This document shows, piece after piece, positions 26,033-34,958 of a stretch of DNA of 64,000 nt. Numbering within the stretch: position 1 is the first letter of the stretch; each line of letters begins with the position of its first letter. The notes beneath the pieces are model-generated. The model made no database searches and was not told the origin of the DNA. It saw nothing but the letters and a program-made list of their open reading frames with translations. Source of the stretch: Acidovorax sp. Leaf78 (GTDB lineage: Bacteria; Pseudomonadota; Gammaproteobacteria; Burkholderiales; Burkholderiaceae_C); NCBI RefSeq assembly GCF_001422735.1, contig NZ_LMLZ01000003.1, positions 1 through 64,000 on the forward strand, written 5' to 3'. A program made the position numbers and the translations under genes.

Positions 26033-28312
26033 ATGCGAGGCAGTCCTGTGGACGAATCCTGGAAACTCAGCTGGCAGCGCGCCCGCCACCACGAAGGCTT
26101 CACACGCGGCGCGCGGGCCTTTTTCGCCCTGGCGGCGGTGCTCGCCTGCGGTTGGTGGGCCGACTGGCAGGCCGAGCTCACGCCCGTGCTGCTGGGCGTG
26201 ATCGCCAGCGCGCTCACCGAGACCGATGACAGCTGGCGGGGGCGCCTGCGGGCGCAGCTGCTGGCGCTGGGGTGCTTTGGCCTCATGGCGCTGGCGGTGT
26301 GGGCCACGGTGTCCTGGCCCTGGGCGCTGATGGGGGCCATGGTAATGTCGGCCTGGGCGCTCACCCTGCTGGGCGCGCTCAGCGAGCGCTACCGCGCCAT
26401 CGCGTTCGGCTCGCTCATCCTGTTCATCTATGCGGCCCTGGCCGCCGACGCCAGCCGCGCCGCGGCCGAGCAGGCCACGCCGCTGATGCTGGCCGGGGCT
26501 GCCTGGTACGGCGTGGTCTCGGTGGTCTGGAGCCTGGCCATGCCCCGGGCCCCGGTGCGCTTTCGAATGGCCAGGCTGTATGCGGTGCTGGGCGAATACC
26601 TGCGGCTGAAGGCCCTGCTGCTCGAGCCCGTGCGCGACGTGGACCTGGAGCGCCGCCGCATGGCGCTGGCCCTGCACAACGGCCGCGTGGTGGATGCGCT
26701 CAATGCTGCCAAGGAAAGCCTCATGAGCCGCATGGGCCGCGGCGCGCCGCCGCCGTGGCTGCAGACGGCCATGCACCAGTACCTGGCCGCGCAGGATGTG
26801 CACGAGCGCGTGAGCTCGTCGCACGAGCACTACGACCTGCTGGCGCAGTCGTTCTTTCACAGCGACGTGCTGTACCGCTGCCAGCGCGTGCTCACGCTGC
26901 TGGGCGAGCAGGCGCTCAAGCTGTCGGTGGCGATGCAGGAGCAGTCGCGGCCGCAGCACTGGGGTGCCACGGCCCGCGCCATCGAGGACATGCAGGCGGC
27001 CATCGCCCACCAGGACGCGGCTGCGGCTGCGGCGCTCGATGGATCTGATGCCGCCAATGCCCCGCTGCCCGCCATGGCCCGCCCGCTGCGCTCGCTGCAT
27101 GCGCTGGGCCACAACCTCACTGCCATGGCCGGCGTGTTTGCGGGCGCACTCGCGCTGCCGGCAGACCCGCAGGCCGACAGCGCGGTGGACCACACCCTGT
27201 TCGACCGCGAGCCCCGCAGCCTGCGCGATGCCGGGTCGCGCCTGCGAGCGCAGCTCAGCGCCCGCTCTGCCTGGCTGCGGCACAGCGTGCGCCTGAGCTT
27301 GTCGCTGGCCGTGGGTTTTGCCGTCATGCAGGCCACGGCCGACCCGCACGGCTACTGGATCCTGCTGACCATCGTGTTCGTGAGCCAGCCGCAGTACGCG
27401 GCCACCCAGACGCGGCTGCTGCAGCGCGCCAAGGGCACGGCCATGGGGCTGGCGCTGGGCTGGGCGGCGATCCAGCTCTTTCCGGGGGCGCTGGTGCAGG
27501 CGGCGTTGCTGGTGTTCGCCGGGGCGCTGTTCTTCGGCGCGCGGCACACGCGCTACACGCTGGCCACTGCGGCGGTCACCATGCTGCTGCTGCTGAGCTT
27601 TCAGCAGATGGGCACCTCGCAGGGCGTCATCGCGGCGCGCCTGCTCGACACCGCCGTGGGGTGCCTGATCGCGGCTGCGGCGTCGTGGCTGGTGTGGCCG
27701 CACTGGCAGTCGCGCCAGTGGCCGCAGCTGGCCGCCCAGGTGCTGCAGACGCAGGCGCTGTACCTGCGCGCAATCCTCGCGCAGTACCACAGCGGCAAGT
27801 GCGACCACCTCGAATACCGCCTGGCCCGGCGCAACGCCCACAACGCGGACGCAGCGCTGTCCAACTCGTACAGTGCCATGCTCAAGGAGCCGTTGCGCGT
27901 GCGCGGCAATGCCGCGGTGATGGCGAGCTTTCTGTGCCTGTCGCACACGCAGCTCAACTACCTGTCGGCCCTCGGTGCGCAGCGCGGCGCGCAAGGCACG
28001 CAGCCGGTGGACGACGCCACACAGGCGCTGGCGCGCACGCTGCTGGTGTCGCTGCAGCAACTGTCGCAGGAGCTCGAGCGGGCGCAGCAGCAGTCGGGCG
28101 TGCGCCGGCGCCATGCGGTGGCAGCCCCTGCCGTCGAGCAGGTGCTGCGCGAGTTCGGCACGCCGCCGCACGCCGCCATGCCGCAGCCCCCAGCGACCGC
28201 GCACAGCCTGATGGCGGCGCAGCTGCTGCTGGTGGGCAAGGTGTTTCCGCAGCTGCAGGCGCATGCGCGGCAGCTGGTCGAGCCGGACACCGGGGCTGCA
28301 GGGCGGGCCTGA
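26033..28312 (+). CDS. FUSC-family inner-membrane protein (YccS/YhfK-like)
   Basis: 759 residues. An N-terminal membrane bundle (LAAVLACGWWADWQAELTPVLLGVIASALTETDDSWRGR in pieces, residues about 25-135) is followed by a cytoplasmic region, then a second bundle from about residue 420 with HGYWILLTIVFVSQPQYAATQTRLLQRAKGT, the conserved FUSC/ArAE motif. Such proteins are thought to export aromatic acids or modify the envelope. An alternative GTG start at 26048 would shorten it by five residues. It stands alone between the VOC gene and the convergent MOSC gene. Confidence 0.87.
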   Translation: MRGSPVDESWKLSWQRARHHEGFTRGARAFFALAAVLACGWWADWQAELTPVLLGVIASALTETDDSWRGRLRAQLLALGCFGLMALAVWATVSWPWALMGAMVMSAWALTLLGALSERYRAIAFGSLILFIYAALAADASRAAAEQATPLMLAGAAWYGVVSVVWSLAMPRAPVRFRMARLYAVLGEYLRLKALLLEPVRDVDLERRRMALALHNGRVVDALNAAKESLMSRMGRGAPPPWLQTAMHQYLAAQDVHERVSSSHEHYDLLAQSFFHSDVLYRCQRVLTLLGEQALKLSVAMQEQSRPQHWGATARAIEDMQAAIAHQDAAAAAALDGSDAANAPLPAMARPLRSLHALGHNLTAMAGVFAGALALPADPQADSAVDHTLFDREPRSLRDAGSRLRAQLSARSAWLRHSVRLSLSLAVGFAVMQATADPHGYWILLTIVFVSQPQYAATQTRLLQRAKGTAMGLALGWAAIQLFPGALVQAALLVFAGALFFGARHTRYTLATAAVTMLLLLSFQQMGTSQGVIAARLLDTAVGCLIAAAASWLVWPHWQSRQWPQLAAQVLQTQALYLRAILAQYHSGKCDHLEYRLARRNAHNADAALSNSYSAMLKEPLRVRGNAAVMASFLCLSHTQLNYLSALGAQRGAQGTQPVDDATQALARTLLVSLQQLSQELERAQQQSGVRRRHAVAAPAVEQVLREFGTPPHAAMPQPPATAHSLMAAQLLLVGKVFPQLQAHARQLVEPDTGAAGRA

Positions 28313-28352
28313 TCGGAACCAGGTGCAGGGGGCTGCGCGGCCTGGCGGCCGG

Positions 28353-28928
28353 TCAGCGGATGTGCTTGGCGAACTTGGCCGCAAAGGCCTGCGCAATGCT
28401 CAGGCCGCGCTGCCCGGGCACCAGTGTGGCCGTCTGGCCTGCGGCAAGCGTGCCCGGCTGGTCTACCGCCAGGTAGTAGCCGCAGCAGCCGGCCATCGCC
28501 ATCGCGCGCCCGGCCTGTGCAAAGCCCATCACGGCGTTGAACTTGGAGCAGGGCTCGCGCGGCGCTGTCACGCGCAGCACGCAGTCCGGAAAGTGCAGCT
28601 CGTCGCCCACGAAGATCTCGTGCTCCAGCGGTCCGTCCACCGTGAGGTTCTCCCCCACGAACCCTGGCGGCAGCGCTTCGTCGAACAGGCTCACGCCGCG
28701 CTCCAGGCGCTGGGCCTGCCAGAACGCGTAGTGCACGGCCGGGTAGGCGTACACGGCCTTTTGCAGGCCGCCATGGATGCTCAGTTCCACTTGCTCGTCG
28801 CCGTGCAGTCCCAGCGGGCCGGCAGGGACCGCGCCCTGCACAGGCGACTTGCCGATGCCGGTGAGCAAGCTGCGCTCGCCCACCCGCAGGCGGCGCGCGG
28901 TGCCGATGTTGATGCTGCGGATGTGCAT
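28353..28928 (-). CDS. MOSC-domain protein (YiiM-like)
   Basis: 191 residues. The MOSC core is seen in GLHGDEQVELSIHGGLQKAVYAYP, FGENL-like GFVGENLTVDG and the conserved cysteine C127 in PREPCSKFN, which is the proposed sulfur or molybdenum-cofactor ligand. E. coli YiiM reduces N-hydroxylated compounds with Moco. The frame is open upstream, but 28928 gives MHIRSINIGTARR as in homologues. Confidence 0.87.
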   Translation of the reverse strand: MHIRSINIGTARRLRVGERSLLTGIGKSPVQGAVPAGPLGLHGDEQVELSIHGGLQKAVYAYPAVHYAFWQAQRLERGVSLFDEALPPGFVGENLTVDGPLEHEIFVGDELHFPDCVLRVTAPREPCSKFNAVMGFAQAGRAMAMAGCCGYYLAVDQPGTLAAGQTATLVPGQRGLSIAQAFAAKFAKHIR

Positions 28929-29001
28929 GAAGAAGACGGGACGGTAGCAGGTGGCGTGCGTGGGTGGCCAACGCAAAAACGCCGCGGCCGGGGGCCGTGC
29001 G

Positions 29002-29550
29002 CTACAGCGGGTGCTCGGTGTAGAACCGGCCGCCGTGGTACAGCAGCGGCGGCACGCCCGCGCGGTGGCTGCAGCGCTCGACCTCGCCCACGAAGATCAC
29101 GTGGTCGCCTTCTTCGTAGCGGCTGCGGTTGAAGCACTCGAAGGTCGCGGCGGCACCTGCCAGCACCGGCGCGTTGCTGATGCCCGGGCTGTGGTCCACG
29201 CCGGTCCAGCGGTCCACGCCTTTGGAGGCGAAGCGCTCGGCCAGCGACTTCTGGTCGGCCGCCAGCACGTTGATGGCGTAGTGCGAGCCGTTGGCAAAGG
29301 CCGGCATCGACGCGGCGGCGCGCGACAGGCTCCAGAGCACCAGGGGCGGGTCGAGCGAGACAGAATTGAAGGAGCTCGCGGTGAGCCCCACCAGGGCACC
29401 ATCGCCGTTGCGCGCGGTGACGATGGTGACGCCGGTGGCGAACATGCCCAGCGCATCGCGGAATTCGCGGACGGAAAAGCTGGGAGGGCGGGCGAGGGCA
29501 GGGCGGGGCAAGGGCAGGTTCACAACAGCAGCGGCACGGCGAAGGCGCAA
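29002..29550 (-). CDS. Flavin reductase-like protein (FMN-binding split barrel)
   Basis: Up to 182 residues of the HpaC/DIM6 flavin reductase family. Seen are FRDALGMFATGVTIVTA, GLTASSFNSVSLDPPLVLWS (flavin-binding) and the C-terminal GEVERCSHRAGVPPLLYHGGRFY. The enzyme reduces FMN or FAD with NAD(P)H, often for a two-component monooxygenase, but none is adjacent. The start is uncertain: TTG at 29550 or GTG at 29523; neither has a strong Shine-Dalgarno sequence. It lies 73 bases upstream of the MOSC gene on the same strand. Confidence 0.85.
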   Translation of the reverse strand: MRLRRAAAVVNLPLPRPALARPPSFSVREFRDALGMFATGVTIVTARNGDGALVGLTASSFNSVSLDPPLVLWSLSRAAASMPAFANGSHYAINVLAADQKSLAERFASKGVDRWTGVDHSPGISNAPVLAGAAATFECFNRSRYEEGDHVIFVGEVERCSHRAGVPPLLYHGGRFYTEHPL

Positions 29551-29776
29551 GGGCCAGAGCAGCCATTATGAAACGTGCCCTGTAACCGTGCCGTGCCGAG
29601 GGCTGCGCAGCCGCCGCTGCACCCGCCGCTGCAGCTGCCCACGCTGGCGGCTCGAAGGGCCTTGCACCGCGTATCGGGGCCCTGTCGGGCTGACTGCCGA
29701 TAATCAGGGCATCCCCGCGGCGGTGCCCCTTTGGCTGCCCCGGGCGCCGTCCTCTTCTTTTCTGGATTCCGACCGC

Positions 29777-30565
29777 ATGGCCCTTCTTCCCACCTTCACC
29801 ACCCTGGGCTCCGGGCCCACCGTGCTGATGCTGCACGACGCCGACGGCGACCACGTCACCTTCGCCCCGCAGGTCGAGGCCCTCGCGACCGCCGGGTACC
29901 GCGCCGTGGCCTGGAACATGCCGGGCTACGGCCGCAGCGCGCCCATCGAGCCCTACAGCTTCAAGGGCCTGGCCGAGAGCTGCCTGTTGCTGATCGATGC
30001 CTTGAAGTGCAGCTCGGTGTCGTTGGTGGGCCATGGCATGGGCGCCATGGTGGCGCTGGAAGTGGCGGTGCGCAAACCGGCGGCAGTGCGGCGTCTGGTG
30101 CTGTGCGCCGGTGGCCCGGCCCTGGATGCGCAGGCCACGCAGGACTGGGTGGAGCCCCGGCTGGCGGCGCTGCAGGCGCTGGAGCAGGGCGGCAGCATGG
30201 AGCAGCTGGCGCACACGTTGGTGCCGCGGTTCATCGGTACCGGTGCGCTGCCCGAGGGCGCGCGGCTGGCCACCCATGCGCTGTCGCAGGTGTACCCCGG
30301 CGCCTACCGGCGCGCACTGCAGGCGCTGGGCACCTTCGACCGGGGCGCTGCGGCGCTCCAGTCGTTGAGCGTGCCGACCTTGCTGGTGGGGGGCGGCCAG
30401 GACCGCTGCACCCCGCCCGAAGCCTTGCAGGCGCTGGCCCAGGTGATGCCGGATGCCGAGCACCTGAACCTGCCGCATGTGGGCCACTGGCCGCAGCTGG
30501 AAGACCCGGAGAACTTTGACGGCGCGTTGCTGGAGTTTCTGGTGCGCCCGCGGGTACTGCATTGA
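29777..30565 (+). CDS. Alpha/beta hydrolase
   Basis: 262 residues. TVLMLHDADGDHVTFAPQVEAL replaces the usual HGxG oxyanion motif by HDAD, the nucleophile elbow is SLVGHGMGAMVAL, in which the usual Ser is replaced by Gly (GHGMG), and the C-terminal His lies in LPHVGHWPQLEDP. The missing nucleophile suggests either a non-hydrolytic member or a different mechanism. The neighbours offer no pathway clue. The start follows codon-context and alignment with the first strand. Confidence 0.8.
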   Translation: MALLPTFTTLGSGPTVLMLHDADGDHVTFAPQVEALATAGYRAVAWNMPGYGRSAPIEPYSFKGLAESCLLLIDALKCSSVSLVGHGMGAMVALEVAVRKPAAVRRLVLCAGGPALDAQATQDWVEPRLAALQALEQGGSMEQLAHTLVPRFIGTGALPEGARLATHALSQVYPGAYRRALQALGTFDRGAAALQSLSVPTLLVGGGQDRCTPPEALQALAQVMPDAEHLNLPHVGHWPQLEDPENFDGALLEFLVRPRVLH

Positions 30566-30681
30566 CCTGAAGCCGGGTGAACGCCCGCCCGGGCTGCGTG
30601 GCCACGGTGGCGCTTGTGCGTCACCGTGCGGCGTGCGTCCGGGCACCGGGTGTGCACTGGCATGATGGCCGCCCTCTACCT

Positions 30682-31455
30682 ATGTGGTTCCTGCTCAAGA
30701 AAATCCTGTCCGCGGTGCTGATGCCCCCGGTGCTCAGCATCCTGCTGGCCTTCGTGGGCCTGTGGATTGCGCGGCGCCACCGTCGCACGGGCCTGCTGAT
30801 CGCGGTGCTGTCGCTGCTGTCCGTGCTGGCGCTTTCCTGGCCGCCGGTGTCGGGCGCGCTGGTGCGCAGCCTGGAGCGTTATCCGCCCATCGTGCAGGCC
30901 GACCTGGCCCGTGCCCAGGCCATCGTGGTGCTGGGCGGCGGGCCCGACGCCACGGCGCCCGACAACGGCACCGATGTGCTCAGCCGCGGCGCGCGCGAGC
31001 GGCTGCGCTACGCCGTGGCGCTGCAGCGCCAGACCGGGCTGCCCCTGCTGATCACGGGCGGCTCGTTCGGCGGCGCGCGGGCCGAGGCGCTGGTCATGAA
31101 GGACGTGGCCGAGCATGAGCTGCGCGGCCGCGTGCGCTGGACCGAAGTGCATTCGCTCGACACGCAGGGCAATGCGGCGAATTCCACGCCCGTGCTCAAG
31201 GCCGCGGGCATCGAGCGCATCGCGCTGGTGACCCACGGCTGGCACATGGTGCGTGCGGCCGATCTGTTTCGGCGCCAGGGGCTCGACGTGCTGCCCGCGC
31301 CCATGGGGTTCACGTACACATCGTCCCACCGTCTGCAGCGGCTGTTGCCGCGCGCATCGGCGCTGGCGGACAGCAGCCTGGCGCTGCACGAGTGGCTGGG
31401 CATCCTGGCCCAGCGCGGCGGCGCGTGGGTCCGCAGGGTGGCGGGTTCGGCCTGA
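30682..31455 (+). CDS. YdcF/ElyC-family membrane protein (DUF218)
   Basis: 257 residues. Two N-terminal transmembrane segments (MPPVLSILLAFVGLWIA and LLIAVLSLLSVLALSW) precede the DUF218 domain: AQAIVVLGGGPDA, RLRYAVALQRQTGLPLLITGGS, and IERIALVTHGWHMVRAADLFRRQG. E. coli ElyC and SanA of this family affect peptidoglycan or lipid-carrier metabolism. Periplasmic localisation of the domain is expected. It lies 116 bases downstream of the hydrolase gene on the same strand. Confidence 0.86.
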   Translation: MWFLLKKILSAVLMPPVLSILLAFVGLWIARRHRRTGLLIAVLSLLSVLALSWPPVSGALVRSLERYPPIVQADLARAQAIVVLGGGPDATAPDNGTDVLSRGARERLRYAVALQRQTGLPLLITGGSFGGARAEALVMKDVAEHELRGRVRWTEVHSLDTQGNAANSTPVLKAAGIERIALVTHGWHMVRAADLFRRQGLDVLPAPMGFTYTSSHRLQRLLPRASALADSSLALHEWLGILAQRGGAWVRRVAGSA

Positions 31456-31464
31456 ACCTGCGGT

Positions 31465-31812
31465 CTAGGTGAGTGGCGTGGGTGGCGTCGGCGGCAAGGT
31501 CCAGCCACGGGCCAGGAGCTGCTGCTGCAAAACGGCCAGTGCGTCCGCTGCGCCGGCGTGGTCCTCCAGTTCGATGTGGATTTTGTTCTGCAGCTTCTCT
31601 GGCTCCCACAAGTCGCCGCGCACCCGGCAGATGGCCTGGCCCAGGGCCGCACCGCCATGCGCCTGCCAGTAGAAGTCGTAGCTCTGGTTGGCGCCATGCC
31701 GCTCGATGAAGTGCGGTGCGTGTGCGCCCAGCGTGTCGAACACCCGCTGCGCCGCGGGCTGCAGCGCCAGCCCGGGCGGTGGCGGCAACAACAGCAGCGT
31801 GAGGGTGGTCAC
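31465..31812 (-). CDS. Hypothetical protein
   Basis: 115 residues starting at a GTG. A Leu/Pro-rich N-terminus (LTLLLLPPPPGLALQPAAQRV) is followed by a soluble region HGANQSYDFYWQAHGGAALGQAICRVRGDLWEPEKLQNKIHIELEDHAG (in pieces). I do not recognise the family. Its start is 51 bases from the end of the FMN reductase gene on the same strand, so the two may be co-transcribed. Confidence 0.6.
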   Translation of the reverse strand: MTTLTLLLLPPPPGLALQPAAQRVFDTLGAHAPHFIERHGANQSYDFYWQAHGGAALGQAICRVRGDLWEPEKLQNKIHIELEDHAGAADALAVLQQQLLARGWTLPPTPPTPLT

Positions 31813-31863
31813 CAGGTCACCATATCGTCATGCGGCAGGGGCTGTGCCCGCGTGGCCTGCGCT

Positions 31864-32424
31864 TCAGGCCGCGGCCAGGAACGTCGCTGCAGCGGCCACG
31901 GCCTGCGCATCTGCCTGCACCGCATTCGGCGGCCCGCCCTTGCCCCAGAGTGCGCCGCCCCAGGTCATCGACAGGAACTTGGCGCACAACTCCACGGAGT
32001 CGATCATCGGCTGGGCCTTGGCCCGGTCGCCGCTGGTGGTGATGAGTGCCAGCGTCTTGGCGCCCATGGGCTCCTTGAACGCCAGGCCCGGCACGCGCAT
32101 CCAGGCGCTCCAGTGGTCGAGGTAGGTCTTGAGCGGCGACGGAATGCTGTACCAGTACACGGGGGCCACGAAGACGATGTGCGTGGCCGCGAGCGTGGCG
32201 TCCAGCAGGGTCTTCATGTCGCCTTCGGGCGGCGCGTAGGTGCCCGAGGTGTGGCGCTGGTCCACGAAGGGCGGCAGGTCCATGCGCGCCAGGTGGTGCC
32301 AGGTTTGCGCGGTACCGGCGGGCAGCGCGGCGGCCGCCTGGCGGGCCAGCCACTCGGTGTTGCCGGTGTGGCCGGGCTCGCGGGTGGAGGTGGTGAGAAA
32401 GAGGTAGTGCGGTGCTGAAGACAT
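31864..32424 (-). CDS. Flavodoxin-fold NAD(P)H-dependent oxidoreductase
   Basis: 186 residues of the NADPH-dependent FMN reductase/NQO family. FMN-binding signs are LTTSTREPGHTGNTEWLAR near the N-terminus, APVYWYSIPSPLKTYLDHWSAWM in the middle and LALITTSGD. It transfers hydride to quinones or flavins in the cytosol; the acceptor is not known. An in-frame ATG at 32433 would add three residues. It lies 38 bases downstream of dadA on the same strand and may share its transcript. Confidence 0.85.
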   Translation of the reverse strand: MSSAPHYLFLTTSTREPGHTGNTEWLARQAAAALPAGTAQTWHHLARMDLPPFVDQRHTSGTYAPPEGDMKTLLDATLAATHIVFVAPVYWYSIPSPLKTYLDHWSAWMRVPGLAFKEPMGAKTLALITTSGDRAKAQPMIDSVELCAKFLSMTWGGALWGKGGPPNAVQADAQAVAAAATFLAAA

Positions 32425-32462
32425 GGCGGGCATCGTAGCGAAACCCGCCTGTCTCTGCAGGC

Positions 32463-33800
32463 TCAGGCCGCAACCACGGCGCGGGGCGCGCGTGCTGCCT
32501 CGGTCCCCAGAAAGCCGAAGTTCATCGCGGGTCGTTCGCCGCAGATGAGTTCGGCCAGCGCCTTGCCGGAGCCTGCGCCGTGCGTCCAGCCCAGCGTGCC
32601 GTGGCCGGCGTTGACCCAGAGCTTGCCCACGCGGGTCTGGCCGATGAAGGGGATGTTGGTGGGCGTGGCGGGACGCAGGCCCGTCCAGTACTGCGGGTTG
32701 CCGCCTTCTTCGGGCGTGCGGGTGTCGCACACGCCCGGCAGGATGGTCTCGATACGGCGCGACAGCATGTGGCAGCGGGCGCGTGCCAGGGTGCTGTCCA
32801 GCGACAGGTCGTAGCCGTTGAGCTCGATGGTGCCCGCCACGCGCAGGTGGTTGCCCAGCCGGCTCATGGCGATCTTCTTGCCGTCGTCGATGGTCGACAC
32901 CATGGGCGCGCCCTCGGGCTTGAGCAGCGGGAACGTGGCGCTGTAGCCCTTGCCGGGGTAGATGGGCAGGTCCACACCCACGGTGCGCAGCAGCGGCGCG
33001 CTGTAGGAGCCGCAGGCCACCACCACGGCATCGCCCTTCACTATGAAGTCTTTTTTGCCGCCACCGCTTGTCTGGCGTGCCATGACAGCTACTGAATCGA
33101 TAGCATCGCCGATCTTGTTGAGCCGCAGCACGTCGTGGCCGTACAGGAACTGCGCGCCACGCTCCAAGCAGCGGCGGGCCAGCTCCTGCGTGAACACGCG
33201 GGCATCGCCGCTCTCGTCGGTGCTGGTGTAGGTGCCGCCGGTGATCTTGTCGCCGTAGGCCTTGAAAGCAGGCTCGATCTGCAGCAGCTCGTCGCGGCTG
33301 ACCAGGCGGCGCTGCACGCCGTGCTTGCGCATCAGCTCCACCGCGTGGCCTGCGGCGTCGAACGATTTCTGGTCGGTGTAGAAGTGGGCAATGCCGCGCT
33401 CCAGGCGGTTGTATTCGATGCCCGTGGTGCTGACCAGGTCCTTCAGCGCCGCGTGGCTGTACGCGCCCAGCGCCACGATCTGCTGCACATTGCGCTCGAA
33501 CGCGGCATCGTTGCACTGCGCGAGGAACTGCAGGCCCCAGCGCCACTGGTGCCAGTCCAGGTGCGGGCGAAACAGCAGCGGCGCCTCGTTGTCGAACATC
33601 CACTTGAGCGCCTTGAGTGGGGCATCGCGGTTGGCCCACGGCTCGCAGTAGCTCACCGAGATCTGCGCTGCGTTGGCAAAACTGGTCTCCAGCGCCGCAT
33701 CGGGCTGGCGATCGACCACGACGACCTCGTGGCCCCGCTCGAGCAAATGCCAGGCCGTGCTGATGCCGATGATGCCGGCGCCCAGGATGATGGTTTTCAT
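32463..33800 (-). CDS. dadA: D-amino acid dehydrogenase (small subunit)
   Basis: 445 residues of FAD-dependent membrane-associated dehydrogenase oxidising D-amino acids (mainly D-alanine) to oxoacids with electrons to the quinone pool. The FAD loop is ILGAGIIGISTAWHLLERGHEV (in two parts, residues 5-26). FANAAQISVSYCEPWAN, GKGYSATFP, and WTGLRPATPTNIPFIGQTR with NAGHGTLGWTHGAGSG are DadA hallmarks. Residues A233-G248 (AIDSVAVMARQTSGGG) are not expected from DadA homologues and match a translated family A repeat. The gene is divergent from an ArgP-like regulator. Confidence 0.92.
   Translation of the reverse strand: MKTIILGAGIIGISTAWHLLERGHEVVVVDRQPDAALETSFANAAQISVSYCEPWANRDAPLKALKWMFDNEAPLLFRPHLDWHQWRWGLQFLAQCNDAAFERNVQQIVALGAYSHAALKDLVSTTGIEYNRLERGIAHFYTDQKSFDAAGHAVELMRKHGVQRRLVSRDELLQIEPAFKAYGDKITGGTYTSTDESGDARVFTQELARRCLERGAQFLYGHDVLRLNKIGDAIDSVAVMARQTSGGGKKDFIVKGDAVVVACGSYSAPLLRTVGVDLPIYPGKGYSATFPLLKPEGAPMVSTIDDGKKIAMSRLGNHLRVAGTIELNGYDLSLDSTLARARCHMLSRRIETILPGVCDTRTPEEGGNPQYWTGLRPATPTNIPFIGQTRVGKLWVNAGHGTLGWTHGAGSGKALAELICGERPAMNFGFLGTEAARAPRAVVAA
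33057..33104 (-). repeat. Family A repeat absorbed into the dadA reading frame
   Basis: On the coding strand GCTATCGATTCAGTAGCTG and then tcatggcacgccagacaagcggtgg follow the same order as intergenic copies (GCTATTGAAA..ATAGCTG..CAGACAAGCGGC). The in-frame product AIDSVAVMARQTSG parallels AIESIAAGAPQTSG from the intergenic copy at 14279. Confidence 0.65.
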
Positions 33801-33917
33801 GGGGCGCAGTGTGATCCACATTGCGTTCCACTAAAAGCAAAATTAAACTTACTCCAAAAACATCAGCGGGCCTAATAAAGCGGGCAGCGCTTTCACCAGT
33901 TCATACACCGCCAGATC

Positions 33918-34829
33918 ATGAGCACCTACGACCCCGCCGCCCTGGAATGCCTTGCCGCCATCGTCGAAGAGGGCGGCTTCGAGCGGGCGGCACAGCGCCT
34001 GAACGTGACCCAGTCCGCCGTCTCGCAGCGCTTGCGCGCGCTGGAGGCGCAGGTGGGCTCGGTGCTCATCGTGCGCAGCCGGCCGCTGCGGCCGACGTCG
34101 GCAGGGCAGTTGCTGCTCAAGCACACCAAGCAGCTGCGCCTCTTGCGCGCCGACCTGGAGCGCGACCTGCACGAACTGGCACCCAGCGCGCCCGGAGGCA
34201 CGCGCGAAGACGAGCGCATCTCCATCGCCATCAATGCCGACAGCATTGCCACCTGGGCCATGGGTGCGCTGCACGACTTGGTGTGCCAGCGCCTGCCGCT
34301 CGAGATCATCGTGGACGACCAGGACTTCACGCAGGAGTGGCTGCGCTCGGGCCAGGTGCTGGGCTGCGTGACCACACTCAAGCAAGCGCTGCGTGGCTGC
34401 AAGATGGTGCCGCTGGGCGCCATGCCCTATGTGGCGGTGGCGGCCACCCGGTATGCCGAGCAGCACCTGCCGCAGGGTCTCACGCCGCACAACTTCCGCG
34501 ACGTGTCGTTCCTGGCCTTCAACCGCAAGGACGACATGGCTGCGGAGTTCGTGGCCAGGGCCTTCGGCTTGAAGCGGGTGGCCTTGAACCACCTTTTCGT
34601 GCCAGGGTCGGAGGCACAGTTGCGTGCCGTGGCAGCAGGCTGGGCCGTGGGGGTGATCCCCGAGCTGCTCGCACGCCCCGCCATTGCGGACGGCAGCCTG
34701 GTGAACGTGGCGCCGGGGCGGTCGTTGCCTATCCAGCTGTACTGGCACTGCTGGAACCTGGAATCGGAATTGCTTGACGCATTGACCGCCGCCTTGACAG
34801 GTGCTGCGGCGCATTCGCTGGTGTCCTGA
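33918..34829 (+). CDS. argP: LysR-family regulator, ArgP-like
   Basis: 303 residues. The winged helix (residues 3-62) reads ALECLAAIVEEGGFERAAQRLNVTQSAVSQRLRALEAQVG (in pieces), followed by the LysR effector domain. Overall layout and length resemble ArgP/IciA, which senses lysine or arginine and controls amino-acid genes. It is divergent from dadA with 117 bases between starts, the classic LysR arrangement, so regulation of dadA in response to an amino acid is probable. No clear symmetrical LysR box was found between them. Confidence 0.85.
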   Translation: MSTYDPAALECLAAIVEEGGFERAAQRLNVTQSAVSQRLRALEAQVGSVLIVRSRPLRPTSAGQLLLKHTKQLRLLRADLERDLHELAPSAPGGTREDERISIAINADSIATWAMGALHDLVCQRLPLEIIVDDQDFTQEWLRSGQVLGCVTTLKQALRGCKMVPLGAMPYVAVAATRYAEQHLPQGLTPHNFRDVSFLAFNRKDDMAAEFVARAFGLKRVALNHLFVPGSEAQLRAVAAGWAVGVIPELLARPAIADGSLVNVAPGRSLPIQLYWHCWNLESELLDALTAALTGAAAHSLVS

Positions 34830-34911
34830 AGGCAGGCGGTGCGCCGGTCAGCCTGTCCGGCACAACCCCGGCGACGAAATCTGCCATGCGGGTAAACACC
34901 GTGAACGATGT

Positions 34912-34926
34912 AGTTGCATTGCAACT
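34912..34926. promoter_or_regulatory. Palindromic operator candidate for the TetR gene
   Basis: AGTTGCATTGCAACT is a perfect palindrome with 7-bp arms and a 1-bp centre, about 33 bases upstream of the TetR start and just upstream of an AT-rich tataaaat stretch. Autoregulation is likely. Confidence 0.6.
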
Positions 34927-34958
34927 GGGTCATTTATTTTTCTACCGCAATGTATAAA

